The notes below the pieces were generated by a model that was given only the letters and a program-made list of their open reading frames with translations, made no database searches and was not told the DNA's origin. Shown here piece by piece: positions 34,447-45,764 of a stretch of DNA of 64,000 nt. Numbering within the stretch: the first letter of the stretch is position 1; each line of letters starts with the position of its first letter. The stretch covers positions 28,230,998 through 28,294,997 of the forward strand of contig NC_044988.1 in the NCBI RefSeq assembly GCF_008728515.1, in the 5' to 3' direction. The DNA comes from Papio anubis (Eukaryota > Chordata > Mammalia > Primates > Cercopithecidae). The position numbers and the translations under genes were made by a program.

Positions 34447-34751
34447 TTTTTTTTTTTTTTTTTTTTTTTTGAGACAGAGTCTCACTCTGTTGCCCAGGCT
34501 AGAGTACAGTGGCACAATCTCAGCTCACTGCAACCTCTGCCTCCCAGATTCAAGCAATTCTCCTGCCTCAGCTTCCTAAGTAGCTGCGACTATAGGCTCA
34601 TGCTACATGCCCGTCTAACTTTTGTATTTTTAGTAGGGACGGGGTTTGACCATGTTGGCCAGGCTGGTCTCGAACTCCGGACCTCAGGTGATCCACCCAT
34701 CTCAGCCTCCCAAAGTGCTGGGATTACAGGTGTGAGCTACTGCGCCCAGCC
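34447..34751 (-). mobile_element. Alu
   Basis: Antisense; TTGTTTAG flanks; 24-base T tail. Confidence 0.92.
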
Positions 34752-34784
34752 CATTGTTTAGCAAGTACTACAAGGCTTGTTTAC

Positions 34785-35204
34785 AAATGTCAAAAGACAA
34801 AATTACAATGAATTTAGTTAAATGATCTAATTGGCTTTCATTTGCAATTCATGGATCAGGGCAACATGTCTTCTAAAAATTCAGAAAAGGTACTCCAGTG
34901 AGGTGGGCAGAGGAGGTTAGAAGAAAACAGAAACAGGGACCAAAAAGTGGATTGGTCTTTTCAGAGTTACTCTCCTAATACAGTTAAAACAGAGAGGACT
35001 TTCTTATTATGCCAGTGAAAACTGGCCTGTTTGGGGATTTGCCTATTATTTCTCTCCCCTAATTTCCCAGAAGGTAAGATAAACTACTTAGCTTTGGTTT
35101 GGTGACACGGAACTTCAGCAAGAGTGACTCCATTTGGTTTGGTCTATTGGGGCCTGGTGCAGGAACACAGTGCAAATCAATGACCTCTAACAAATTTTAT
35201 TTGA
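34785..35204 (-). mobile_element. Probable ERV LTR on the minus strand
   Basis: Both edges show TGTCAAA / TTTGACA, and minus-strand text includes CAAACCAAATGGAGTCACTC, common in ERV LTRs. Family not assigned; it may be shorter or longer than given. Confidence 0.4.
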
Positions 35205-35308
35205 CATAAATAATAACAGTTCTCCCCTCCTCATGGGCAACCATTTTCAATTTTTCTAGCTGATTATTCTGAGATTTCCCCTAATGTATCTAAACAAAAT
35301 GAGTTTTC

Positions 35309-35553
35309 GGGCCAGGTCAGGAGTTCAAGACCAGCCTGGGCAACATGGTGAAACTGTGTCTCTACTAAAAATACAAAAATTAGCCAGGTGTGGTGGCGGG
35401 CACCTGTAATCCCAGCTACTTGGGAGGCTGAGGCAGGAGAATCACTTGAACCTGGGAGGCGGAGGTTGCAGTGAGTCGAGATTGCGCCACTGCACTTCAG
35501 CCTGGGTGACCATAGCGAGATTCTGTCTCAAAGAAAAAAATAATAAAATAAAA
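35309..35553 (+). mobile_element. Internally deleted Alu
   Basis: GGGCCAGG joins directly to TCAGGAGTTCAAGACC, removing about 55 bases near the start. Confidence 0.88.
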
Positions 35554-37059
35554 ACGACCTTGGTAGTTTGATAGAAATAGCATTGAATCTGTAAATTGCT
35601 ATGGGCAGTTATGGCCATTTTAACGATATTGATTCTTTAAGAAGATACTAGAATGCCTGTGTTATACCAACAACTGTAGTGAGCCCTGGGAACCAAACAT
35701 GAAAAGATGTGGTCATTTACTTTCAGGGAACTTTCAGCCTAATTGTTGCAATGTACCTGAGTCATGGAGTCTGAGCGTCTTGCCCTCCACATCCCCAACA
35801 AGGCAAGTGGATAATTACTAGGACTTTGTTTTTCAGAATGGGAAACCTACCTAAGCTTAAGAACATACCCTAAAGGAATTTTTGAGGAAGTGGAGTAGTG
35901 GAGAAGAGAGAAACGCGATCAGACAACGGGAATCCAGGAGAGAAAAATGGGAGAGAGAGAATAAAAGTGTCCTTAGGAGGTTCAAGTTTTCTGTGCCTGT
36001 GTGAGGTAACTCACTCCATGGACACCCTCCCCACCTCCAGCCATTCCTCTGTAAAATTTGTATTTCTTGCTAACACTCTTGGAGTTGGGGTTATTTAGAG
36101 TTTATTTGAACAACAATCTTAAACATATAATTATAACACATTTATTTGACATTTATAGAGCCCTAATTGTGTGCAAGGAACTGTGTGAGATGCTGGGGCA
36201 ACAACAGTCAACAAAGGAGACACACAGTCCTAGCCTCATGGATGGCACAGCCCAGCAGGGGTGACACATGGTAAGTCAGTGCTGGGAAAGACAAACATGA
36301 TATGCTGAGGACATGGAACAATCAAGGGCGTCCAGGCAGAGGCTGAGTGGAGGAGGAGTTTGCAAGGCTGTGCCAAGAACATTTTTCAGGGTAGAATCTA
36401 CCCCCCAGGCAGAGATGTGGGGAGCAAAGACCAAAATGGAAACAGCACCAGCCAAGTCTCAGAGCCATGTGAAATAGTACAGCACACTTAGGGATCTGGG
36501 GATTTGGGATTGTTGGAGTCAAAGTGTTGAGCCTGAGGGGGTAGAAAAGCATAATTATATGTACAGTCAGTGTCTGAACAGTTCAGTCAGAAAAGCACAT
36601 TTTTCAGGCTAAGAAACTTGGCCTTGGTCCTGCTTACATTTTACAGATAAGAGATTGCCTTTCTGAAAGCTTACTCTGGAGACCATGTAGATAGATGATA
36701 GGCCGAGAGAAAAGGAGGAAGGTGGATATAAGAAAGCTCCTGCAAAAATGCAGGTGAAAAATGATGAGGACCTCCACTGGGGATGGGCAGGAGAGGGCAG
36801 ATTTAAGGGATGTTTGGTGAAACATACAAGGGGAATTGCTGATGGATTGGCAAGAGAAATTCCAGCAGGATCAGGCGGCTATGCTGTGGACGGTTTGCAT
36901 AGCTGTCAGTGGCACCATACACCTCACACTGTAGTTATAATCTCTGTGAATAGTGACACCTGGAGTTGTGCAGTACACAGCCTAGACAACCTTACACAGA
37001 AATCCTGACTCCAAGCTCATCTGTTTCTATTACTTTTGAGCTTTGTAGAGTTTTAAAAT
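35554..37059. other. Unique sequence beyond the FXN 5a transcript
   Basis: Old repeat pieces at 35640-35740 and 36140-36300; otherwise nothing recognisable. Confidence 0.5.
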
Positions 37060-37077
37060 TTTTCTTTCTCTTAGGGT

Positions 37078-37083
37078 TTTATT
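37078..37083 (-). terminator. Candidate distal FXN polyadenylation signal AATAAA
   Basis: A canonical AATAAA on the minus strand lies in unique sequence about 5.8 kb after the exon 5a stop. It is the candidate for the long 3' UTR form. Other AATAAA hexamers sit inside Alu tails and are less credible. Confidence 0.35.
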
Positions 37084-37224
37084 TAAGCTATTTTCTTTTG
37101 GAAAAATCTCAACTAGCATTGTAGAGTGGGGTAGGAAAGGAATGTAACTGGGAAATGATATTGTCTAATTTTTCTATATAATTTCGCCACCTTTACACTT
37201 AAGATGGCAGACATGGGAGCTACA

Positions 37225-37540
37225 TTTTTTTTCTTTCTTTCTTTCTCTCTTTTTTTTGAGATGGAATTTCCCTTTTGTCGCCCAGGCTGGAGGGCAATGG
37301 CGTGATCTTGGCTCACTACAACCTCCACCTCCCAAGTTCAAGTAATTCTCCTGCCTCAGCCTCCCGAGTAGCTAGGATTACAGGCTTGCGTCACTATGCC
37401 CGGCTAGTTTTTGTATTTTTAGTAGAGACGGGGTTTTACCATGTTGACCAGGATGGCCTTGAACTCCTAACCTCAGGTGATCCACCAGCCTCAGCCTCTC
37501 AAAGTGCTGGGATTACAGGTGTGAGCCACCACGCCCGGCC
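37225..37540 (-). mobile_element. Alu
   Basis: Antisense with a CTTT tail; GGAGCTA on both flanks. 37541-37975 beyond is unique, with three plus-strand AATAAA hexamers at 37740-37775. Confidence 0.92.
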
Positions 37541-37975
37541 AGGAGCTAAAAATTTGAGGTCAAGATGTGGCATTAACAGTGTTTCCACAGATCACAGAAA
37601 CACAAGTGGACAGCAGAGGCCCTTCTTGCCGTGGTATTTCTACCTGGATGGGGCCTCAGAGGTCTGGCTTTTCACAGGAGAAGAAAATCTTTGAGAGCCA
37701 ATTTTACTACTGGGTGTTGGTGTTTTCCTCAACTGTCTAAATAAATCTTCAGCTAATAAACATTTCAATAAATCTGTTCTGGTGCCTTCCATTCCTTAAG
37801 CGATACAGCCAGAGAAGATGGAACATATGAGCTTGGATTCTGTCTCTGTGGCGGATGCAGGGATATAAGTGAGCTGAGTTTTACACACTCCAAAGTGGCC
37901 ACTGATCAGGTACTTCGGGATGCACTCCAAGTGTCCTGGCTAATTAAGTGAAACCAAAGATTAAAAGGCATTTCT

Positions 37976-38606
37976 GGCTGGGTGCAGTGGCTCATTCCTG
38001 TAATCCCAGCACTTTGGGAGGCTGAGGCAGGTGGATTACGAGGTCAGAAGTTCAAGACCAGCCTGGCCAAGATGGTGAAACCCCATCTCTACTAAAACTA
38101 CAAAAATTAGGCCGGGTGCAGTGGCTCACGCCTGTAATCCCAGCACTTTGGGAGGCCGAGGCAGGCGGATCATGAGGTCAGGAGATCGACACCACCCTGG
38201 CTCACACGGTGAAACCCCATCTCTACTAAAAATACAAAAAATTAGCCAGGCGTAGTGGCGGGCACCTGTAGTCCCAGCTACTTGGGAGGCTGAGGCAGGA
38301 GAACGGCGTGAACCCGGGACACAGAGCTTGCAGGGAGCCGAGATTGTGCCACTATGCTCCAGCCTGGGTGACAGAGTGAGACTCCATCTCAAAAAACAAA
38401 CAAACAAATGAAAAAAAACAAAAACAAAAATTAGCTGGGTGTGGTGGCGGGTGCCTGTAATCCCAGCTACTCGGGAGGCTGAGGCAGAGAATTGCTTGAA
38501 CCCAGGAGGCAGAGGTGGCAGTGAACCCAGATCATGCCATTGCACTCCAGCCTGGGCGACAGAGCAAGACTCCATCTCAAAACAACAACAACAACAACAA
38601 CAAAAA
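37976..38606 (+). mobile_element. Alu split by a second sense Alu
   Basis: Left arm 37976-38109 and right arm 38425-38606, with a CAA-repeat tail. Confidence 0.9.
38110..38424 (+). mobile_element. AluY-like copy nested in an Alu
   Basis: Sense; ACAAAAATTAG occurs at both edges as target duplication in the host's A-rich linker. Confidence 0.92.
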
Positions 38607-39556
38607 GCGAATTTCTTACTGTATACGCAGAAAGTCATGAACTCGTCGTTTTGAACAGCACCATAAATTTACATGAAATTTCAAAACTTCGCCCCTCCTT
38701 CCCTTCTCCCTTGCTGGCATGTAGCTGTTTTAGTTTGCAGAAGATAACTACGTGCCAAGAATCCAACTGGACACGGACTAAAATTACTTTAATCTTAGTA
38801 TGTACCTTGGAAGTGTAAAGCGATTTTTCCTTGGCAACCTTGCATGGTTAATCCACACAAACTCCATCATTATGAACATGGGTCTTCCTCTAGAGGTGGC
38901 AGAAGCATTTGTCAGAATTTGGGGCAAGTATAGCCGGACAAAGCATATTGTAAACCTATAATTTAATGCAAACTGTCAAATTTTAAATTGGCTAAAATAT
39001 TTTTATAAGGTGTACATAAGATGGAGTAAAATATAAGCATGGTAAGGCACAAGATGAATGGTTCCAGGGAACCAGAATCTACTATGAAGTTAAGTAAAAT
39101 GAATATTTTGATTACTACGAAGTTAAGTAAAATGAATATTTTGATTAAGTTCAAAGTTGAGTAGAGAATGTCATCCATATTTTGGGGGAAGTCCTCCAAT
39201 GTGAATATGAAATTACGCTGTGCACGTGAGAACAACACTTGTCATGAATTGAGTGCTTCTCACATCAGGACTGTGTTTTGCCTGTGGGTCCAGGCTCAAC
39301 ATGTTAGATATCTCCATTTTATAGATTAAAAAAAAAAAAAATGAGGCCAGTGTATCAACAAACAAGAGGCAGAGTTTCAATTAAATTCTAGAATTTTGAT
39401 TCAAAAACCCAGGTTCTCTTTTACATACCTCATTGCTTCTTTGCAACTCGAGAGAGCTAAATAAGTCATGGTAAGTCATGCCTGCACGTTTTATTTTCTA
39501 TGTGGCTGAGGGTCTACCCACTCAAGAAGGTAAATATAATAGAAAAAGCTTTCTGA
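38607..39556. other. Unique part of the extended FXN 3' UTR
   Basis: AT-rich; carries the 33-bp tandem duplication at 39081-39146 and a MIR-like piece at 39240-39430. Confidence 0.5.
39081..39146. repeat. Tandem duplication, two 33-bp units
   Basis: ACTA(T/C)GAAGTTAAGTAAAA then TGAATATTTTGATT is repeated with one mismatch (T/C). Confidence 0.95.
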
Positions 39557-39831
39557 TGCACACCTGTGGCACACACCTGTAATCCCAACATTTTGGGAGG
39601 ACGAGGCAGGCAGATCACTTGAGCCCAGGTGTTTGAGACCAGCCTCGGCAACATGGTGAAACTCCATCTCTACAAAAAATGCACAAATTAGCCAGGTATG
39701 GTGGTGCACACCTGTGGGAGGATTGCCCGAGCCCAGGGAGGTCGAGGCTGCCATGAGCTTTGATTGCACCACTGTCCTCCAGCCTGGGTGACAAAGTGAG
39801 ATCCTGTTTCAAAAAACAAAAGAAAAAAAAA
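39557..39831 (+). mobile_element. Alu with internal deletion
   Basis: Sense, diverged; about 25 bases missing between the arms (ACACCTGTGGGAGGATTGCC). Confidence 0.85.
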
Positions 39832-40083
39832 GTTTTCTAAGATTGTATTATGCAATTCCTCACCTCCTCCAGTATGTTATAGTGAACATTTAATAATCTT
39901 TTCCTGGAAACTCATCCTTCACGTTGGTGACTGGACCATACTATAAATGAGGCGATGCTCCCAGGGTCTGCGGTGGGGGGGCGATTGGTCCACACGGTGG
40001 TACTTTTCCAGTTTGCTTGTCAGAATATGATTTCGATTCTTCCCCCGGCTGCTGTTCATGTGTTTGAAGTTCCTTTCCTTCCT

Positions 40084-40383
40084 TATTTATTTATTTATTT
40101 GAGATAGAGTTTGGCTCTGTTGGCCAGGCTGGAGTGAAGTGGCATGATCTCGTCTCACTGCAACCTCCACCCCCAAGGTTACAGCGATTCTCCTGCCTCA
40201 GCCTCCTGAGTAGCTGGAATTATAGGCATGAGCCACCATGCCCAGCTAATTTTTAAATATTTTTAGTACAGACAGGGTTTCCCCATGTTGGCCAGGCTGG
40301 TCTCGAACTCCTGACCTCAGGTGATCCACCCGCCTCAGCCTCCCAAAGTGCTGGGATTACAGGCATGAGCCACTGTGCTGGGT
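40084..40383 (-). mobile_element. Alu in the FXN 3' UTR
   Basis: Antisense on the plus strand, so sense in the FXN transcript's opposite strand; TTTCCTTCCTTA flanks. Confidence 0.92.
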
Positions 40384-40809
40384 CCCTTTTCCTTCCTTAA
40401 ATAGGGATCTCCCACTGCCTTGGGAACTAGATAATCAAACCAATTAGAGCTATATGTAAAATAAATAGGCCTGAAGGGCTGGCCCGCAAGGACCCCATAA
40501 GAGCCCAGATTCCTTAACTTCCACTTTCATGTCACAGCAGCCCCACTGCATACCTCTTAAGTTTGTGCTGTGTCCCAGATAAAGGAGTACATTATGTCAC
40601 CAAGTTCTAAGTAAGTGGGGTGCACTGAAACTTTCAGTAGAAGCAAGATGCACACACACACAAACATGTATGATTTTATTTGTTTTCTCACTGGCACTGG
40701 CCTACTGCACTTAAACATTTCCATCAGATTCAAAAAATAATTTTATTTCAGAAGAAAGAAAATATTTTACTTATTTAGCTTTTGTTTATACTGTTTTATT
40801 ACTAAGAGG
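40384..40809 (-). other. Unique part of the extended FXN 3' UTR
   Basis: Resembles the human 3' UTR; short CACACA run at 40651-40662. Confidence 0.5.
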
Positions 40810-40945
40810 TTTTTTTTTTCTTTTTTTAAGAGATAGGATCTTGCTATGTTGCCCAGGCTGATCTCCAATTTCTGGCTTCAAGCAATCCTCCTGTCTCAGC
40901 CTCCTGAGTAGCTGGGAATATAGGTATATGCCACTGCTCCCAGCT
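40810..40945 (-). mobile_element. Alu monomer in the FXN 3' UTR
   Basis: Antisense single arm (FLAM/FRAM-like). Confidence 0.85.
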
Positions 40946-41029
40946 TAACTTAATGGAATGTGTTTTTATTCACCCATTGGAAAAGGCTTTGCTACATATT
41001 AATACAGACTTGTCACTAACAAGCCCTTC

Positions 41030-41301
41030 TTTTTTTTTTTTTGAGACGGAGTCTCACTCAGTCGCTCAGGCACGATCTCAACTCACTGCAACCTCTGCCT
41101 CCCGGGGTCAGGCAATTCTCCCGTCTCAGCCTCCCAAGTACCTGGGATTACAGGTGCATGCCACCATGCCCAGCTAATTTTTTATCTTTAATAGAGATGG
41201 GATTTCACCATGTTGGCCAGGCTGGTCTCAAACTCCTGACCTTAGGTGATCCGGCCACCTCAGCCTCCCAAAGTGCTGGGATTATAGGCGTGAGCCCGAC
41301 C
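41030..41301 (-). mobile_element. Alu in the FXN 3' UTR
   Basis: Antisense, two deletions; CACTAACAA and CACTAATAA at its edges. Confidence 0.9.
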
Positions 41302-41471
41302 ACTAATAAATCCTCCTTTAAATAAGAAAATAATATGAGCATAACTTTGTGTGAATTTTAATATCCTGGAGGCTTGTTGCTTTATGTATAAAGTGCAGGT
41401 CAGTAAAAATTAAAATGAGGTAGTGTGGTATAATAGGCTTAACCCAGTAAGGGTACAATAAAGGATGGCTA

Positions 41472-41777
41472 ATTATTATTATTATTATTATTATTTTGAG
41501 ATGGAGTTTTGCTCATTTGCCCAGGCTGGAGTGCAATGGCACGATCTTGGCTCACTGCACCCTCTGCCTCTGGGTTCAAGCGATTCTCTCGCCTTAGCCT
41601 CCCGAGTAGCTGGGATTATAGGCACCTGCCATCATGCCCAGCTAATTTTTGCATTTTTAGTAGAGATGGGGTTTCATCATGTTGGCCAGGCTGGTCTTGA
41701 ACTCCTGACCTCAGGGGATCCACCCACCTCGGCCACCAAAAGTGCTGGGATTACAGGTGTGAGCCACCGTGCCCGGT
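41472..41777 (-). mobile_element. Alu with (ATT)n tail in the FXN 3' UTR
   Basis: Antisense; about eight ATT units at 41473-41496; AAGGATGGCTA flanks both sides. Confidence 0.93.
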
Positions 41778-41929
41778 CAAGGATGGCTATTATTCTCACA
41801 GGAATTCAACTGAAATCTCAATAGGGCAACACCAATAACAGTGTTTCCTATATAACTTAAAAACTGTTCTTTGTCATCCCCTCATCTACCCAATGGGAAT
41901 TAGAGCTCGCCTGTGAGGCTGCTTGACAG

Positions 41930-42060
41930 GACCACTGAATGCCGGGAATCAACCATACTCTATCCTCTCATTTAACAGATGGGGAAGCAGAGGTCCAGGG
42001 AGTTTGGGAAACTTGTCCACAAAGGGACAACTACTTTGTGGCTGAACTAGGTCTAGGACC
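41930..42060 (-). repeat. MIR-like fragment in the FXN 3' UTR
   Basis: TTTAACAGATGGGGAAGCAG and AAACTTGTCC match the conserved core of a MIR. Similar cores are at 52190-52400, 55400-55500 and 61205-61290. Confidence 0.45.
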
Positions 42061-42471
42061 GCGGCTCTCTTTATCAACATGAGTATCTCTTTCATTTATA
42101 TGCCCCTTTACATTGACAAGGCACCTCCTCAGCTCCATGATTTTGTTTATTACACTATATCACTCAGCTCATGAAAATGGCTTTTTTTCCTCTTTTCTTG
42201 TCTTTGGAAGATTTTTTGCATTCTTGTAGCAGCTGATTCCATACTAACCCCTAAATTGAAAATATGTATATACACACAGACACATATGTGAATATGCAGA
42301 AGAAACAGCACTGGGTCTTCCTGGACAACCCAGTACAGGCCACACCCTGGCAGCCACAAATCACAAATAAGAAAAGGTCTTTCCATGTGAGTTGCTTTCG
42401 ACACTTCAATGCTAAAGAGCTCAGAAGTGCTTACACTTTGAAAGAAGCCTGAAAACATTTGTAGGCTACCC

Positions 42472-42477
42472 TTTAAT
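42472..42477 (-). terminator. Proximal FXN polyadenylation signal ATTAAA
   Basis: The minus strand reads ACACATTAAAGGGTAGCC here. With exons 1-4 of human size, cleavage shortly after would give an mRNA near 1.3 kb, the size of the main frataxin transcript. This is the best fit in the first 600 bases of the 3' UTR. Confidence 0.6.
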
Positions 42478-42912
42478 GTGTCTCATTTTGAGACAGAACA
42501 GTGAGCAGGTTGACCAGCTGCTCTTCATGTACTTTTTGCAGGAAATCCTTCAAAGAATGAAGAGTGAAGACAATTCATTTTTCCTCCTGGAATTTTTCCT
42601 TCTTATTATTTTGCTTTTTTAAAGGTTGTTATATTCAGGGATAGGCATAAGACATTGTAAAAGATAAGGGATATCATGTGAGGGAGGAAATCAGACAATT
42701 AATCCAAAAAAATCTTCTGTAGAAATAAAAAATCAGAACTTGGGGGCAAGATAGGAGGCAACACATTCTTTCTACAGAGCTGTGACACATAGCCCAACTG
42801 TCCTCAAAAGCAGGAATGAAAAAAATAACAACAAAAAAACAGACCTCATCTGCATAATGAAGCTGGGGTATTGGCCTAATAGCTTTTAAAGTCCTTAAAA
42901 CTGGGCTGGGCA

Positions 42913-43063
42913 TCAAGCGTCTTTTCCGGAATAGGCCAAGGAAGACAAGTCCAGTTTGGTTTTTAAGGCTTTAGTGAGCTCTGCGCCCAGCAGCTCATGG
43001 AGGGAAACGCCGTCGTGGGAATACACCCAGTTTTTCCCAGTCCAGTCATAACGCTTGGGTCCA
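42913..43063 (-). CDS. FXN: Frataxin exon 5 (5a), residues 161-210 and stop
   Basis: The CDS completes Ser161 and continues GPKRYDWTGKNWVYSHDGVS, ending LAYSGKDA and TGA at 42915-42913. It carries the last strands, the C-terminal helix and the tail that packs on the core. Arg165, Trp173 and Leu182, all positions of known disease mutations, are present. Residue 187 is Gly (codon GGC) where human has Ala (GCC). The acceptor is a polypyrimidine tract ending CTTCCAG before 43063. The length of 151 coding bases equals human. The 3' UTR follows directly and resembles the human FXN 3' UTR closely. Confidence 0.97.
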
Positions 43064-43469
43064 CTGGAAGACAAAAAAAATACATAGTAATTCCAGAGTA
43101 CAGCCCTTCAGATGAACCACTGATTCCACAAACGCTGCCCCCAAGAAATTGACTGGAGTAAGGCTCTAGAAAATAACACAAAATGAGCTACAGTGTATAT
43201 CTGACTTCTTATCTTAGCATCTAAGAAGAGTTATACAATAGATCTTCTGGAACAATTCCCAGAATCATTCTCAAAACCTGAAAAAACATTTGACCCTTAC
43301 TGATAAGTCTCCAGGTATCACACTTTGATCTCCAGCTTTTGCTACCTCACATGTGACACCTGCTATGCTACAGTCGTGTTTAAAAATTAGGGCCATTTTT
43401 GTGCCACTGATGTGCCTTACCTATACTATTATTACCTTACCTATACTTGTGCCTTACCTATACTATTAT
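43064..43469 (-). other. FXN intron 4, region before exon 5a
   Basis: Unique; a 24-bp unit TGTGCCTTACCTATACTATT... is repeated exactly at 43411 and 43448. Confidence 0.6.
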
Positions 43470-43471
43470 TA
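43411..43471. repeat. Tandem duplication, 37-bp period
   Basis: Identical 24-base blocks at 43411-43434 and 43448-43471 separated by a partial third copy of the CCTTACCTATACT core. Confidence 0.93.
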
Positions 43472-44035
43472 GTTGTTAAGGTAAAATTCACATAACATAA
43501 AATTAACCATTTAAAAATGAATAATTTGGTGGCATTTAGTACATTTACAATGTTGTGCAACCACTACCTCTAGCTCCAAAACATCTGCATCACCCCAAAA
43601 GGAAAGCTAGTGCTGTTGTTCCTTGGTATCTACGGGGAAGGGGTTCCAGGATCTGCAGATACCAAAATCCATGGGTACTCAAGTCCCTGATACGAAATGG
43701 TACAACACATGCATCTAACCTAGGCACATCCTCCCATATACTTTAAGTCATCTCTAGGTTACTTATAATGCCTAGTACAATGTAAATGCTATGTTAATAG
43801 TTGTTATATTGGTTTTTTATTTGTATCATTTTCGTTGTTTTATTGTTTTTTATTTTCAAATATTTTGATCCATGGTTGGTTGAATCAGCAGATGTGCAAC
43901 CCACAAATACAGAAGGCCAACTATACCCATTAAACAGTTATTCCCCATTCTTTCCTCTCCTAGCACCCCAGCAATCACCTAAACTATTATTTTTAAAAAA
44001 TATTTTTCTTAATTCAATGTTAAATTCATGACATT
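43470..44035 (-). mobile_element. Old L1 fragment, minus strand, split by a Tigger/MER2-type element
   Basis: AAGGTAAAATTCACATAACA and ATGTTGTGCAACCACTACC left of the transposon, and CACCCCAGCAATCACC right of it, are L1M antisense text. FXN intron 4. Confidence 0.55.
43612..43923 (-). mobile_element. MER2-like non-autonomous DNA transposon (Tigger/pogo type)
   Basis: Contains CCTTGGTATCTACGGGG, CAGATACCAAAATCCATGGG and, at the right end, TTGGTTGAATCAGCAGATG then ACAGAAGGCCAACTATA: the inverted-end structure of MER2. It interrupts L1 text, so it inserted after that L1. Confidence 0.75.
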
Positions 44036-44738
44036 GAGAGCCTGGTGGGCTAGTTCATCCACCTCAAGCTCATCCAGTGAACAATGGCACATGCACGTCG
44101 CTTTGGGAATGCCGTATTCACGTGGACAGATTGGAGGCTGGCTTCTGCCATGTCTTGGTATACCAGATGTACATTCCACTTCCTCATGGCCTCATGGATG
44201 AATGGCCATGGAATCAGATAACACTGGTGCCTGTGGCACCCTGATGGAGGTAAGAACAGAGTGTACAGGAGCCCAGAAGAAAGGGCACCTGAATCTGCCT
44301 GAGCACTCAAGGAGGGCTTTTCCAGAGACTGAGGCTAGGAGGAGGTCACCAGGAAGGGAAGCTTGGGCAATAAAAGGATCAAGGATTCCTGCATTATCAA
44401 CCAAATGCTGGGGCTTGAACCTGTTCCCAGTATGTAGATAAAAAATGAGTGAACCAAACCATCAGGGTCACATAAAAATAACTAATAAACTACACCAAGC
44501 CCAAGGATCAGGACCTTGGCCCTATACTCTGATGCTGCTATTGGGTTGCCAGGCAGAGCCTGAGAAACCTCTAGACCCCTTCACACTGCTTGAGATGCTC
44601 TGAGCACAGGCACTGATGTGCAAGTGTCCCTAGAACTCTCCTTTATTCCATCCTGCAACCTCGTCAGGGTGGGTAAGGTGGGAGGAAAGACTACTGATCC
44701 CACAGAACCTGAAAAGTTATCAACTTTGAAAAAAAACA
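44036..44738. other. Unique sequence in FXN intron 4
   Basis: No recognised repeat or gene. Overlapping short frames on both strands at 44050-44441 have no motif. Confidence 0.5.
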
Positions 44739-44863
44739 GGCCGGGTGCAGTGGCTCACACGCATAACTCCATCACTTTGGGAGGCTGATGTGGGAGACTG
44801 CTTGAAGCCACGAGTTTGAGACCAACCTAGGCAACAAAGTGAGACCCCATGTTGACAAAAAAA
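44739..44863 (+). mobile_element. Alu left arm
   Basis: Sense monomer, diverged, with an AT-rich tail to 44900. Confidence 0.82.
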
Positions 44864-45459
44864 TTTATTTTTAATTAAAAATAAATAAAATTAAGGAAAA
44901 CAACAAGAAAAAATCAGAAATGTAGCTGGATGAAAGAGATTTTGAACCAATGTGAAAGGCTGAGAGGAAAAAAACAAAAATTTTTTTTATGTTAAACAAT
45001 CTTTATTTGAAAAATAGTACCTTATGATCCTAACACTATCAATCAAACTTCAATAAAAGCAACTGCAGCATCAACTAATAACAGTTGCTAAATTAACAAG
45101 AGATCAATCAAAAGTGCTTTAAAGGGAGCAGCACCAGCTGGTGTTCCCGAGTGTCTGGGCATTCAGGACCCAGGTACAAGGAAAACAGAATCAAACAGGC
45201 TGGTGTTCTGGCTCCAACCAAGCCCTCACATTGTGACCTGCCTCCCTCCTGGGGGCCCTGGCAGCCCATGGTCCCTGTGGCACTTCCAGAACCCTGTCAG
45301 CTGTGGGTGGGGCCCCAGGAGCCAAAAGCCGCTTGGAAAAGGCTGAACTTGGCCTCATAGTCAGCCAATTTCTGCCTATTGTGGTCATTTTCTTTTTGGA
45401 GTGCCTGGAGCACTGTCTCAATGGACACGGCAGCCCTCCAGACTTCCTGGGCCATTTTT

Positions 45460-45764
45460 CTTCTTCTTCTTTTTTTTTTTTTTCAGATGGGGTCTCACTC
45501 TGTCACCGAGACTGGAGTACAGTGGTGCAATCTTGGCTCACTGCAACCTCTGCCTCCCAGGCTCAAGCAATCCTCCCACCTCAGCCTCCCGAGTAGCTGG
45601 GGCCACAGGCATGCACCACCACACCCGGCTAATTTTTGTATTTTTGGTAGAGTCAGGATTTCACCATGTTGCCCAGGCTGGTCTCGAACTCCTGAGCTCA
45701 AGCCATCTGCCTGCCTCGGGCTCCCAAAGTGCTAGGATTACAGGCGTGAGCTACTGTGCCTATC
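45460..45764 (-). mobile_element. Alu inside the coiled-coil retropseudogene
   Basis: Antisense; CCTGGGCC(A/G)TTTTCT flanks both sides. Removing it restores continuity of the host text. Confidence 0.93.

Larger units (their letters stand above)
37060..42912 (-). other. FXN: FXN 3' UTR of the exon 5a transcript (short and extended forms)
   Basis: Sequence right after the stop resembles the human FXN 3' UTR as I remember it over several kb, including four antisense Alu insertions (40084-40383, 40810-40945, 41030-41301, 41472-41777). The proximal part to about 42450 is AT-rich and ends near an ATTAAA signal, which would yield a transcript of about 1.3 kb as classically reported. The extended form probably continues to about 37 kb, where a minus-strand AATAAA lies at 37083-37078. 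The distal limit is inferred. The 33-bp tandem duplication at 39081 and the nested Alu pair at 38 kb fall in the extended part. Confidence 0.6.

Noticed and set aside
37736..37780. Plus-strand gene end suggested by three AATAAA hexamers
   Set aside because: No plus-strand exon or conserved frame nearby; AT-rich sequence explains them.
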